From Parasphingopyxis lamellibrachiae (GTDB lineage Bacteria; Pseudomonadota; Alphaproteobacteria; Sphingomonadales; Sphingomonadaceae): 64,000 bases of DNA. Where the stretch lies: assembly GCF_003385775.1 (NCBI RefSeq), contig NZ_QRDP01000004.1, positions 124,001-188,000 on the forward strand, written 5' to 3'. The first letter of the stretch is position 1. Each line of letters starts with the position of its first letter. Below are positions 8,312-20,509 of the stretch, piece by piece. The notes under the pieces are model-generated. The model saw only the letters and a list, made by a program, of their open reading frames with translations. It searched no databases and had not been told where the DNA came from. A program made the translations under genes and the position numbers.

Positions 8312-9835
8312 CTAGAGGCAGGCCTCGAGACAGGGCTGTTCGAAACCATAGGCTTTCGCCTTGTCGAGCGTGTAAGGGCGCAGGCCCATCGAACGATATT
8401 CGCCCTCGATTTTTCCGTTGTCGTCCTCACCCGTATATTCAAACTTGAACAGTTCCTGGGTGACGATGACATCGCCTTCCATGCCGATAACTTCGGTGAT
8501 GTTGGTTGTCCGGCGAGACCCGTCGCGCAGGCGTTTTACCTGGATGATGAGATCGACCGAGTCGGCAATCTGTTTGGAGATCGCTTCTTTCGGGATCTTG
8601 ATGTCGCCCATCAGAACCATATTCTCCATACGGCCCAGGCATTCGCGCGGACTGTTGGAGTGAAGCGTACACATGGAGCCATCATGGCCCGTGTTCATGG
8701 CGGCAAGCAGATCGAAACATTCCGCGCCGCGAATCTCGCCGAGGATGATGCGGTCAGGACGCATACGCAAGGCATTCTTCACAAGGTCGCCGATCGAAAT
8801 CTCGCCCTTGCCTTCAAGGTTGGCAGGGCGAGTTTCCAGAGGCAGCCAGTGCGGCTGCTGCAGGCGAAGCTCGGCGGCATCCTCGATAGTCAGTACGCGT
8901 TCGCCTGGATCGATCATTTTCGACATGGCGTTAAGCATCGTCGTTTTACCTGAACCCGTACCGCCGGAGATAACGACGTTGAACCGGCTGGCGCCCGCGA
9001 CCTTGAGGAAGGTCGCCATGTCTTTCGACATCGAACCGAAGCCTTGCATCATATCGATGGTGATCGGCTTGTCGGAGAATTTGCGAATTGAGATCGCAGT
9101 ACCGCGCAGCGAGAGCGGCGGCACGATAACGTTCACACGAGACCCATCGGCGAGACGGGCATCGGCCAGCGGCGTGGTCTGGTCGACGCGGCGACCAACC
9201 GAGTTGCAGATGCGCTGGGCGATTTGCAGCAGATGTTCTTCGTCGCGGAACTGGATCTTGGCGAGTTCCAGCTTACCTTTGCGTTCGATATAGGTCTGCT
9301 CGGGTCCGTTCACCATGATATCGTTGATATCGGGGTCGGAGAGCAGCTCTTCGAGCGGACCAAGGCCCAGCAGCTCATCGACCAGCACTTTTTCGAGTGC
9401 GAACTGCTCACGGCGGTTGAGCGTGATTTTCAGCTCGGCCAGCACTTCGGAAATGATCGGCCGGAATTCCTCGGCAAGCTCGGTCTTGGTAAGAGTGGCC
9501 GCAGCCTCGGGGTCGACGCGCTCGAGAAGGCGCGGCAGGACCTGTTCTTTGATCTTGTGCACAGAGGCTTCGAATCCCTGGACCTCTTCTACGGTCTCGG
9601 CAACCGCATTGGCGCGATCATTAAGCTTCGACATCGCGTTTTCTTCGGGAAGGGCGGTCGACCCGTCATCCTCCACGCCGGGAAGGTCCAGCGATTCTAT
9701 GGGCGGGAACTGCTCTCCGCCCTTTACGCTTTCAGAATCAGATGGGGCAGGCGCAGCCTTGCCACCGCCCTGCATCGGGCGTGCAACGCCGAAGGAAGGT
9801 TTCTGGCCACCGCTTTTTCGTCCAAATGCGCTCAT
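8312..9835 (-). CDS. cpaF: CpaF/TadA-type secretion ATPase
   Basis: 507 residues. It is a hexameric type II/IV secretion ATPase that powers assembly of Flp/Tad pili. The N-terminal helical domain (about 65-160) is followed by the RecA-like core with Walker A GGTGSGKT (291-298), the Asp box and His box (ILGEIRGAECFDLLAAMNTGHDGSMCTLHSNSPRECLGRME). The first 65 residues are low-complexity and Pro/Gly/Ser-rich. ATG 9835 is preferred over an upstream ATG because the protein then starts MSAFGRK as in relatives. No other tad/cpa gene is nearby, which is unusual because cpaF normally sits in a cpaBCDEF-tadBC cluster. Confidence 0.9.
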   Translation of the reverse strand: MSAFGRKSGGQKPSFGVARPMQGGGKAAPAPSDSESVKGGEQFPPIESLDLPGVEDDGSTALPEENAMSKLNDRANAVAETVEEVQGFEASVHKIKEQVLPRLLERVDPEAAATLTKTELAEEFRPIISEVLAELKITLNRREQFALEKVLVDELLGLGPLEELLSDPDINDIMVNGPEQTYIERKGKLELAKIQFRDEEHLLQIAQRICNSVGRRVDQTTPLADARLADGSRVNVIVPPLSLRGTAISIRKFSDKPITIDMMQGFGSMSKDMATFLKVAGASRFNVVISGGTGSGKTTMLNAMSKMIDPGERVLTIEDAAELRLQQPHWLPLETRPANLEGKGEISIGDLVKNALRMRPDRIILGEIRGAECFDLLAAMNTGHDGSMCTLHSNSPRECLGRMENMVLMGDIKIPKEAISKQIADSVDLIIQVKRLRDGSRRTTNITEVIGMEGDVIVTQELFKFEYTGEDDNGKIEGEYRSMGLRPYTLDKAKAYGFEQPCLEACL

Positions 9836-10115
9836 GCCGTTCCTCAATGCCAAATGCCCGCACAAAACGAGCTGTGTCGACATGGTGAATAGATTGAAAA
9901 CTTTGACAATTAGCTAATGGCCGCGAAACGGGTGCGATTATTCGGGAAATCGGCGCAAATGGCGGGAAAGACGCCGGAAATGGGGGCTGTGCTCCGTCGC
10001 CCGGCTTGCCAGGCGTCAGTTCAGGCTGGGTTTTGTGACGTCACCGGTCCATGAGGCCCGGAGGAGGAGACGCAGGGCCGCTGAAGCCCTGCAACCGGCA
10101 TTGTGCTCGGAAAGC
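9836..10115. other. 280-bp gap between cpaF and atpC
   Basis: No gene is supported on either strand. The left end should contain the cpaF promoter (minus strand), and the right end holds the hairpin at 10072-10092. The stretch 9890-9930 is AT-richer than its surroundings, as expected of a promoter. Confidence 0.5.
10055..10092 (-). terminator. Possible terminator of the ATP synthase operon
   Basis: GCAGGGC (10072-10078) and GCCCTGC (10086-10092) form a perfect 7-bp stem with a 7-base loop, 24 bp after the atpC stop. On the minus strand it is followed by a pyrimidine-rich, T-poor tract, so intrinsic termination would be weak; it may only protect the 3' end. Confidence 0.4.
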
Positions 10116-10379
10116 CTAGCCTTCGTCGACGATCTTTTCGGCGAGGATCGTAAGGCCTTTGTCGTTTACTTCGGCAAAACCGCCCTCGACCCTGATCGTC
10201 TCCGGCGTTGCGCCGGGTGTAGCGAAAATCTGAATCGCACCGTCGCGGATCGTCGACATAACGGGCGCATGGCGCTCCAGCACACCGAAATCGCCCTCGG
10301 TTCCGGGTACGACGACCATATGCACTTCCTCCGAGCGGAGAAGCTTTTCCGGTGTGACGAGTTCGAAATTGAGAGCCAT
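10116..10379 (-). CDS. atpC: F1 ATP synthase epsilon subunit, short form
   Basis: 87 residues. The N-terminal beta-sandwich of epsilon is complete ([40 protein letters not shown]) and contains the conserved [10 protein letters not shown] turn. The C-terminal two-helix domain, which gives ATPase inhibition in E. coli-type epsilon of about 135 residues, is absent. Its ribosome-binding AGGA lies inside the last codons of the small upstream ORF, 5 bp away, which indicates coupling. It is the last gene of the atpHAGD-x-C operon. In alphaproteobacteria the inhibitory role can be taken by the zeta subunit, whose gene is not in this window. Confidence 0.92.
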   Translation of the reverse strand: MALNFELVTPEKLLRSEEVHMVVVPGTEGDFGVLERHAPVMSTIRDGAIQIFATPGATPETIRVEGGFAEVNDKGLTILAEKIVDEG

Positions 10380-10384
10380 TGCAA

Positions 10385-10561
10385 TCAGTCCTGTAGTACC
10401 GCGTCGAACATCGAGGCGGCCTTTTCAAATTTGTCCCGGCATCCGGTATTACAGAAGCCGACCACTGCGCCTTTGTAGAGTGTCAGCGAATCTTCCACGA
10501 CCGGATCGCCGGACCACGGGCAGATGTCATTGACGCAATCCTCAAGGCGCAGATCTGCCAT
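10385..10561 (-). CDS. Small four-cysteine protein (YHS/TRASH-like) between atpD and atpC
   Basis: 58 residues, read directly from the minus strand. It starts with ATG 2 bp after the atpD stop and ends 5 bp before the atpC start. The cysteines are in two pairs, Cys9-x4-Cys14 followed by PWSGDPV, and Cys37-x3-Cys41 in the motif [15 protein letters not shown]. The CP-x-x-G-x-PV ... Y-x-G-x-x-VGFC-x-x-GC-x-x-F pattern is that of YHS/TRASH-type metal-binding modules. The tight spacing on both sides implies it is translated as part of the ATP synthase operon. It is not one of the known ATP synthase subunits. Metal binding is inferred; function unknown. Confidence 0.75.
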   Translation of the reverse strand: MADLRLEDCVNDICPWSGDPVVEDSLTLYKGAVVGFCNTGCRDKFEKAASMFDAVLQD

Positions 10562-10563
10562 CG

Positions 10564-12036
<1,473 letters not shown>

Positions 12037-12912
12037 TTAGAGCGCTTCTGCGCCCGAGATGATTTCAACGAGTTCGGTGGTGATCGCGGCTTGGCGGCTG
12101 CGATTATAAACGATGGTCAGTTTTTCGATCAAATCGCCGGCGTTGCGCGTGGCATTGTCCATCGCCGTCATCGAAGCGCCTTGTTCGGATGCACCGTTTT
12201 CAAGCAAGGCGCGGAAAAGCTGGATCGACAGGTTGCGCGGTAGGAGTTCGGAGAGGATTTCCTCTTCGTCGGGCTCATATTCCACGGCTACCGTGCTGCC
12301 CGTATCTGCATTCTCGTCAACAGGGACGGGGATGATCTGCTGGGTCTGCGGTTCCTGCACCAGTGCCGATTTGAACTTCGAATAGAAGAGCCAGGCAATA
12401 TCGAAATCGCCTTTTTCCATGCGTGCGACCAGATCTTCGGCGATTTCCTTCGCATCGTCATAATGCGGATTCTTGATATCGCTGGTATCGAAATGATGCC
12501 TGATGCTGCCCGGATAGACGCGGTTGATGACGGGCTTGCCCTTTTTGCCCACCAGATAGAATTCCACATCCTTGCCTTCGGCTTTCAGGGCATCGGCCTT
12601 GATCCGGGCTTCCTTGACGATGTTCGCGTTAAACGCGCCGCACAGCCCGCGATCGGACGTTGCAACGACCATCAGATGCTTCTGGTTCTTGCCCGTTCCG
12701 GCGAGCAGCTTGGGCGTGTCCTTGCTGATCGAAACGCCCGAGGCGAGGCTCGACATCACGGTTTCGAGACGCTCTGCATAAGGACGCGCGGCTTCGGCGG
12801 CCGCCTGCGCCTTACGGAGCTTGGCAGCGGCAACCATCTGCTTGGCCTTGGTGATCTTCTGGGTCGATTTGACCGAGGAGATGCGATCCTTGAGTTCCTT
12901 GAGACTAGCCAC
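12037..12912 (-). CDS. atpG: F1 ATP synthase gamma subunit
   Basis: 291 residues. It is the central rotor shaft. The N-terminal [36 protein letters not shown] and the C-terminal [32 protein letters not shown] helices, which form the coiled-coil shaft, are both typical. DRGLCGAFN is present in the Rossmann-like middle part. It lies 14 bp after atpA in the operon. Confidence 0.98.
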   Translation of the reverse strand: MASLKELKDRISSVKSTQKITKAKQMVAAAKLRKAQAAAEAARPYAERLETVMSSLASGVSISKDTPKLLAGTGKNQKHLMVVATSDRGLCGAFNANIVKEARIKADALKAEGKDVEFYLVGKKGKPVINRVYPGSIRHHFDTSDIKNPHYDDAKEIAEDLVARMEKGDFDIAWLFYSKFKSALVQEPQTQQIIPVPVDENADTGSTVAVEYEPDEEEILSELLPRNLSIQLFRALLENGASEQGASMTAMDNATRNAGDLIEKLTIVYNRSRQAAITTELVEIISGAEAL

Positions 12913-12926
12913 GGTGTTTCAGCCCC

Positions 12927-15013
<2,087 letters not shown>

Positions 15014-15148
15014 GCGTAAATATGCCCCTAAAGGAGGATGACTGGTCCATAGAAAAGGGTGCGGCAAAGCGACCCCGCTACGGCTGCGGGCCACCTAGCA
15101 AGGGTCATGCTGCGATGCAAGATAGGAGGAGCGAACTTTTCCCCGAAT

Positions 15149-16285
15149 CTATTCGGCAGCTTCCCCATTCGCCTCATCTTCGATGCCATCCGTCGCTGTT
15201 TCTTCCGGCGTAGCGGCCTCTTCCGCTTCAGTGTCGGCATAGAGTGAGGCCAGGCTAGGCCGGTTAAAGAACACATAGACGGATCCCGCCATCAGGATAA
15301 ACCCGACAACGATTCCGAGGCCGCCAACCAATGTCCCCGGGCGCCACCGGCCGCGGAAGAACATCGCGATAATTCCGCCGAGAAACATCACGGCGCCGAT
15401 CACAAGCAGGGCGACGGCGATTGCCAGCCCGAATTCGCGCATTTCATAGAGTTGTTGGCGGCGCTGTTCGCGCGCCCGATCAGCGGCCCGCTGTTCCTCT
15501 GCGGCGCTTTGGCGCGCCCGTTCCGGGGAAGGGATGCAGGATTCGGTGGTAATTTCCGCCCGCACGTCGGCGCGCTGGAGAAAAGGAATGATTTCGCGGG
15601 CTGAAATGGCAAATCCGAATTCGGCGTCATTCTGTTCGGCAAGCGAGCCAAAACTGTTGATACCGATCACCCGGCCGCATTCGTCGACCAGAGGGCCGCC
15701 GCTATTGCCGCGCGCCATGGCGGCGGTATGCAGCAACGTGTCGACATCGCGGCGGCTGCGCCCGCCCGAAAGCTGGCCGAAGGTGCGCACCGCCGGAATC
15801 GGCCGGACGCGTTCGCTGGCGGAAAGATTCTCGGCCAGGTCGACCGAGCCGGGATAGCCAATGGCAGCGACGCGCCCGGTATCTGGAGGGCTTCCGGTAA
15901 AGACCGAGAGCGGTTCGACAATGTCCTCTTCCATGCGAATCAGGGCAAGGTCCGCTCGCGTGTCGGATGAGAGCAAGCGCCCCGGATAGCGCTCATCGCC
16001 GGAGGATGGGACGATACTGATAGAGATGTTGGGCGATTCGCGCAGTGGTGCGACGACATGGGCATTGGTCACAATCAGGCCGGGGGCGATCGCAACGCCG
16101 CTGCCATGGCCGAGCAGATATTCGCCCTGTTTGGGGTCGTTGGCTATCAGCGCAACGCGCACGACGCTGCGCGCGGCGACGACCACGTCATTCTGTGTGC
16201 TTGCCGCTTCTTCGCCCTTTTGCGCCGATGCAGCGATCGGCAAAAGAGCAAACAGGGCCAGTAAAACTGTAATCCAACGCGCCAT
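15149..16285 (-). CDS. Trypsin-like serine protease with C-terminal membrane anchor
   Basis: 378 residues. Signal peptide 1-21 (LLALFALLPIAASAQ) is followed by a DegP/S1C-like protease domain with triad His76 (VTNAHVVA), Asp112 (ADLALIRM) and Ser195 (GNSGGPL). An Ala/Arg/Gln-rich helix (about 255-282) leads to two membrane segments (285-310 and 318-340) and a very acidic 35-residue tail. No PDZ domain is seen. The protease would face the periplasm. ATG 16285 has GGAGAG before it; a longer upstream frame is antisense noise. It ends 135 bp before the atpH start on the same strand. Substrate unknown. Confidence 0.85.
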   Translation of the reverse strand: MARWITVLLALFALLPIAASAQKGEEAASTQNDVVVAARSVVRVALIANDPKQGEYLLGHGSGVAIAPGLIVTNAHVVAPLRESPNISISIVPSSGDERYPGRLLSSDTRADLALIRMEEDIVEPLSVFTGSPPDTGRVAAIGYPGSVDLAENLSASERVRPIPAVRTFGQLSGGRSRRDVDTLLHTAAMARGNSGGPLVDECGRVIGINSFGSLAEQNDAEFGFAISAREIIPFLQRADVRAEITTESCIPSPERARQSAAEEQRAADRAREQRRQQLYEMREFGLAIAVALLVIGAVMFLGGIIAMFFRGRWRPGTLVGGLGIVVGFILMAGSVYVFFNRPSLASLYADTEAEEAATPEETATDGIEDEANGEAAE

Positions 16286-16406
16286 GGTGGTTTCTCTCCA
16301 TTTGGCGAGCCTTGTAACCGGGCCATGGAAGCAATGAAAAGAGGGAGTGGCCCTTTGAACGCAATTTTCGGAACGCAACTGTGCTAGGTTGCGATATTGT
16401 GACGGC

Positions 16407-17453
16407 ATGACACCGCAAGACTCACTCCTCGACCCGGATATCGCTTGGCAGGCGGTGCAGGCCCGCGACCGTAGTTTTGACGGTCGCTTCGTCACCGGGG
16501 TGCTAACCACGGGTATATATTGCCGCCCATCTTGCGCGGCCCGCCATCCCAAGCGAGGCAATGTACGCTTTTTCGCCGGCGGCAAGGAAGCGCGCGAGGC
16601 CGGCCTGAGGGCGTGCAAACGCTGTATGCCAGATACGGTATCGCGCGATGAAGCGGCAGTTGCGAAAGCCGTGGCGCTCATCGGAGCGGCGGAAGAAGCC
16701 ATGAAACTCGATCGGATTGCGCAGCAGGTCGGTTATTCACCCACCCATTTTCTCCGCGTCTTTCGCCGTGCGATGGGGGTGACCCCTGCGGCCTATGCAC
16801 GGCGGCTGCGGGCTGACCGCGCCGAACACGCGCTCGGTATCGAGGATCGTGTAACCGATGCCATATATGAGGCTGGCTATTCGGGACCCGGGCGCTTCTA
16901 TGCCGAAACGAACAAACGCCTTGGCATGACGCCGTCCGCCTGGCGAAAAGGCGGTGCCGGCGTAACAATTCACTGGGCGGTCGCCCAGACCAGCCTGGGC
17001 GATATGCTCGTCGCGGCGACTGATCGCGGTATATGCCGACTCAGCTTCGACGAAGGCGAGAAGGCCCTGCGCACGCGTTTCCCCAATGCCGATATCGTAC
17101 CCGCCGATGGCGAGATGGCCGATCTGGTCGGCCGCGCGGTTGCCGCTGTCGACAATCCCGCCAGGCCCCATGGTCTGCCACTCGATGTGCAGGGTACCGC
17201 GTTCCAGGAAGCGGTCTGGCGTCAACTCACGCGCATACCCCCCGGGGAAACGCGCAGCTATGCGCAGATTGCTGCGGCTGTCGGCAAGCCCCGTGCGGTG
17301 CGCGCGGCGGGATCGGCGAACGGCGCGAACAATGTCGCCATTCTCATTCCGTGTCACCGCGTCATTCGGACGGATGGCAGCCTTGGCGGCTATGCCTATG
17401 GATTGAAACGGAAAGAGGCCTTGCTGGAACGGGAAAGGGCGGCGCGAGACTAG
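16407..17453 (+). CDS. ada: Bifunctional Ada: methylphosphotriester sensor, AraC-type activator and O6-methylguanine-DNA methyltransferase
   Basis: 348 residues with three domains. The N-terminal zinc sensor has Cys39, Cys43, Cys70 and Cys73 (GIYCRPSC ... ACKRCMPD); one of these accepts methyl from phosphotriesters. An AraC-type HTH spans about 85-180. The C-terminal methyltransferase has the acceptor Cys316 in ILIPCHRVIR and the preceding GxxxxxP motifs. It repairs alkylated DNA and activates its own regulon. ATG 16407 is chosen; a TTG at 16389 is possible. It is divergent from the serine protease and convergent with priA; no alkB is adjacent. Confidence 0.95.
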   Translation: MTPQDSLLDPDIAWQAVQARDRSFDGRFVTGVLTTGIYCRPSCAARHPKRGNVRFFAGGKEAREAGLRACKRCMPDTVSRDEAAVAKAVALIGAAEEAMKLDRIAQQVGYSPTHFLRVFRRAMGVTPAAYARRLRADRAEHALGIEDRVTDAIYEAGYSGPGRFYAETNKRLGMTPSAWRKGGAGVTIHWAVAQTSLGDMLVAATDRGICRLSFDEGEKALRTRFPNADIVPADGEMADLVGRAVAAVDNPARPHGLPLDVQGTAFQEAVWRQLTRIPPGETRSYAQIAAAVGKPRAVRAAGSANGANNVAILIPCHRVIRTDGSLGGYAYGLKRKEALLERERAARD

Positions 17454-17473
17454 ACGCCCAACTCCCGCATCCG

Positions 17474-19645
17474 TCACAGGAAACTGTACGGATCGACATC
17501 GACCGACACCCGCACGCCTTTCGGCCAGTCGCGCTCGCCGAGCCAGTCGCGGATCACGCTCTGCACGTCCAGCGCGCGGCGCGCATGGACGAGCAGGCGC
17601 TGGCGGTGGCGGCCGCGCAGCATGGCGAGCGGCGCGGGCGCGGGGCCGAGAACCATCATACCCTCCACCTTGGGCGCGGTCTGGCCGATCGTCCGCGCGG
17701 TCTCGAAAGCCTGCTTCTCGTCCTCCGACGAGATGACGATTCCCGCATAGCGGCCGAAGGGCGGCGCGCCGGCAAAGCGCCGCGCTTCGGTCTCGGCTTC
17801 GTAGAAACTCTCCGCGTCGCCGGAGACAAGCGCTTCGATCACGGGATGGTCGGGTTCGTGCGTCTGGATGAACACGCGGCCCGGCTTGTCGCCGCGCCCG
17901 GCGCGGCCCGAAACCTGCATGATCTGCTGGAAAGTGCGCTCGGCCGCGCGCAGATCGCCGCCCTGCAGCCCGAGATCGGCGTCGACCACGCCGACCAGAG
18001 TGAGGTTCGGAAAGTGATACCCCTTGGTGACGAGCTGGGTGCCGACAACGATATCGATATCGTTCGCCTCCATCCGGTGCACGAATTCGGCGGCTTTGGC
18101 CGGCGACCAGAGCGTGTCGGATGTGACGATCGCGATCTTGGCGTTGGGGAACAGGGCTGTCACTTCATCGGCGATCCTCTCGACCCCGGGGCCGCAGGCG
18201 ACGAGGCTGTCTTCCGCGCCGCATTCCGGGCATTCGGCGGGCGGCGGCATGACATGGCCGCAATGGTGGCAGGCGAGACGCGCGAGCAGGCGGTGTTCGA
18301 CCATCCAGGCCGTGCAGTTGGGGCACTGGAAGCGGTGTCCGCAGGTTCTGCACAGGGTGAGCGGGGCATAGCCGCGCCGATTGAGGAACAGCAGCGACTG
18401 TTCCTTGCGGTCTAGTGTTTCCTGAACCGCGCGCACCAGGGTCGGCGCGAGCCAGGAACCGCGCGGCGGTGGATCCTGCAGTAAATCGATGGCGGCGAGA
18501 TCGGGCAGCTCGGCACCGCCAAAGCGGCGGGGCAGGGTGATTTCCTCATAACGCCCGATCTCCACCATCTGCCTTGTTTCGATTGCCGGTGTTGCGGACG
18601 CGAGGATAATCGGGAATTTTTCAATATTGCCGCGCATTACGGCAACATCGCGTGCGTGATATTTGACGCCTTCTTCCTGCTTGAAGGCGCTTTCATGCGC
18701 TTCGTCGACGATGATCAGGCCGAGCTTCGGATAGGGCAGGAAGAGCGAGGATCGTGCGCCCACAGTCACCATCGCTTCACCTTTGGAAATCGCCCGCCAC
18801 GCGCGGCGGCGCTCCGACTGGCGCAGACCGGAATGCCAGGAAACAGGCTCACAGCCGAAGCGGGCGGTGAAGCGCGTGAGGAACGGTTCGGTGAGGGCGA
18901 TTTCGGGCAGCAGGACCAGCGTTTGCCGCCCCATGCGCAGTGCTTCCGCAATCGCTTCGAAATACACCTCGGTCTTGCCGGAACCGGTAACTCCGTTGAG
19001 CATGATCGGCGCAAACTCCCGGTCCCTTACAGCTTTGCTGAGCTGGTCGCTTGCCTGCTTCTGCCCCTCCTCGAGATCAGGCGGTCCGAAATCGGAGTCG
19101 GGCAGGGGAAAGGGGGCGTCGAGCGAAACATTGACCGGTTCCAGTGCCCCGGCTTTCACCAGCCCCCGGATCACCGCGTCCGATACTTCGCCAATCTCTG
19201 ACAGTTCACGGATCAGGCCCTGACTATCGCCGATCAGTTCGAGAGCCTGTTCGCGCTTCGCGGTCATCCGTTCCGGCATTCCGCCGCTTGCCCGATATTC
19301 GGTGATCGTCTTCTCGCCCGAATAGCCGCTGGTAGAAGCCAGACTCATGCGCAGCACCGAGGCGAGGGGCGCGAGATAGTATTCGGACGTCCACTCGATC
19401 AGGCGGCGCAGTGTTTCGGGCAGCGGCGGCGAATCATATACGCCGAGGATCGGGCGGAGCTTGTGCGCGGCCACGGGTTCGCCTTCCAGCCGCCCTTCAT
19501 CCCAAACGACGCCCGTAACCTGGCGCGGCCCCAGTGGCACTTTCACGATACTGCCCGGGGGCGCGGCCATGCCGTCCGGCACGCGGTAATCGAGCGGACC
19601 AAGGGCGGCATTTAATAGGAGGACGCGAACGCGGTTCATGGGCAT
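17474..19645 (-). CDS. priA: Primosomal replication restart helicase PriA
   Basis: 723 residues (ATG 19645; ATG 19639, two codons later, is equally good). The N-terminal 3'-end-binding domain (LLLNAALGPLDYRVPDG) precedes a superfamily 2 helicase with Walker A NGVTGSGKT, DEAH box VDEAHESAF and the zinc-binding insertion rich in Cys (CRTCGHRFQCPNC ... CHHCGHV ... CPECGA). It restarts stalled replication forks. No convincing ribosome-binding site precedes either start. The upstream flank is the dispersed inverted repeat at 19662-19732. Confidence 0.97.
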   Translation of the reverse strand: MPMNRVRVLLLNAALGPLDYRVPDGMAAPPGSIVKVPLGPRQVTGVVWDEGRLEGEPVAAHKLRPILGVYDSPPLPETLRRLIEWTSEYYLAPLASVLRMSLASTSGYSGEKTITEYRASGGMPERMTAKREQALELIGDSQGLIRELSEIGEVSDAVIRGLVKAGALEPVNVSLDAPFPLPDSDFGPPDLEEGQKQASDQLSKAVRDREFAPIMLNGVTGSGKTEVYFEAIAEALRMGRQTLVLLPEIALTEPFLTRFTARFGCEPVSWHSGLRQSERRRAWRAISKGEAMVTVGARSSLFLPYPKLGLIIVDEAHESAFKQEEGVKYHARDVAVMRGNIEKFPIILASATPAIETRQMVEIGRYEEITLPRRFGGAELPDLAAIDLLQDPPPRGSWLAPTLVRAVQETLDRKEQSLLFLNRRGYAPLTLCRTCGHRFQCPNCTAWMVEHRLLARLACHHCGHVMPPPAECPECGAEDSLVACGPGVERIADEVTALFPNAKIAIVTSDTLWSPAKAAEFVHRMEANDIDIVVGTQLVTKGYHFPNLTLVGVVDADLGLQGGDLRAAERTFQQIMQVSGRAGRGDKPGRVFIQTHEPDHPVIEALVSGDAESFYEAETEARRFAGAPPFGRYAGIVISSEDEKQAFETARTIGQTAPKVEGMMVLGPAPAPLAMLRGRHRQRLLVHARRALDVQSVIRDWLGERDWPKGVRVSVDVDPYSFL

Positions 19646-19661
19646 CGCGCATAGAACAATT

Positions 19662-19732
19662 CGTCATTCCCGCGAAGGCGGGATTCCAGTAATGCGGTTA
19701 TGGACTGGATTTCCGCCTTCGCGGGAACGACG
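19662..19732. repeat. Dispersed intergenic inverted repeat (ATTCCCGCGAAGGCGGGA type)
   Basis: Two nearly perfect 28-base arms (19662-19689 and 19705-19732) are separated by 15 bases and fill the gap between priA and the DUF4197 gene. The inner core CCCGC-gaa-GGCGGG is itself a small palindrome. The same motif style is common between genes of many proteobacteria (compare dRS3-type elements of Neisseria). It is non-coding. Confidence 0.7.
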
Positions 19733-19746
19733 AGAGGATGTGTGAA

Positions 19747-20427
19747 ATGGCCCATATGGATAGAAGAAATCTGCTCATTGGCGGTCTCGCGCTTCCGCTG
19801 CTCGCTCTTCCCGGCTGCACAGGTATGGGCGGGTTCGATCTGACCGAGGCGATCCGGCGGATGCTGATGCTTTCATCTCAGCGCGCCTTTGCCGGACTAC
19901 TTGCCGAGGACGGCTTTTATGACGATCAACTGGCCCGCGTGACCCTCCCAGATCAAATCGGCGGTGCCCGGTCGAGCGCCATCGTTCGGGCGTTGCTCTC
20001 TACATCGGCGGTGCGCAATCGGTTGTTACGCGTTCTCAACGAAGCTGCGGCTGATGGGGCAGAGCGCGCCGCGCCATTGGTCACGGATGCGATTCGATCC
20101 TTCTCCGTCGCCGATGCGCTGTCGATCATTCGCGCGGCCAACGGGGACGCGGCGACCCAGGCGCTGCGCGGGCAGATGGGCGATGCACTGGTGACGGCAA
20201 TGCTCCCGGAAGTCGGCACGGCGCTCAGGGTGGCGAGCGACCCGCTGGTCGGGCAGGTGCTTCAGGTGGCGACCGGCATAGATCTCGCGGGGCTGGGTGC
20301 GGACGTATCCCGCAAGGCAGCCGACGGAATTTACGCTGCGATGGGCCGGGAGGAAGCAGCCATTCGTGCGAACCCACAGGCGACCGGAGATCCGATCATT
20401 ATCGGCGCGTTCGGGCTGTTGCGCTGA
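19747..20427 (+). CDS. DUF4197 family lipoprotein
   Basis: 226 residues. The N-terminus MDRRNLLIGGLALPLLALPGC is a lipoprotein signal with lipobox ALPGC; the RRNLL stretch could also engage the Tat pathway. The mature part starts FDLTEAIRRMLMLSSQRAFAGL, as in DUF4197 proteins of sphingomonads, and is almost entirely alpha-helical and Ala-rich. Function unknown. GAGAGG at 19732-19737 supports ATG 19747; ATG 19738 and ATG 19756 are alternatives. Confidence 0.8.
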   Translation: MAHMDRRNLLIGGLALPLLALPGCTGMGGFDLTEAIRRMLMLSSQRAFAGLLAEDGFYDDQLARVTLPDQIGGARSSAIVRALLSTSAVRNRLLRVLNEAAADGAERAAPLVTDAIRSFSVADALSIIRAANGDAATQALRGQMGDALVTAMLPEVGTALRVASDPLVGQVLQVATGIDLAGLGADVSRKAADGIYAAMGREEAAIRANPQATGDPIIIGAFGLLR

Positions 20428-20509
20428 TTGTGGATAGCCGATCCTTTCGCGGTAACGATTAGGCTATAGCAGCCACACGACTCACTCTCTGATACGGGAC
20501 CAACACCGC

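Noticed and set aside
16286-16702. N-terminal extension of the serine protease (139 codons) antisense to ada
   Set aside because: A signal peptide and a ribosome-binding site mark ATG 16285 as the real start.
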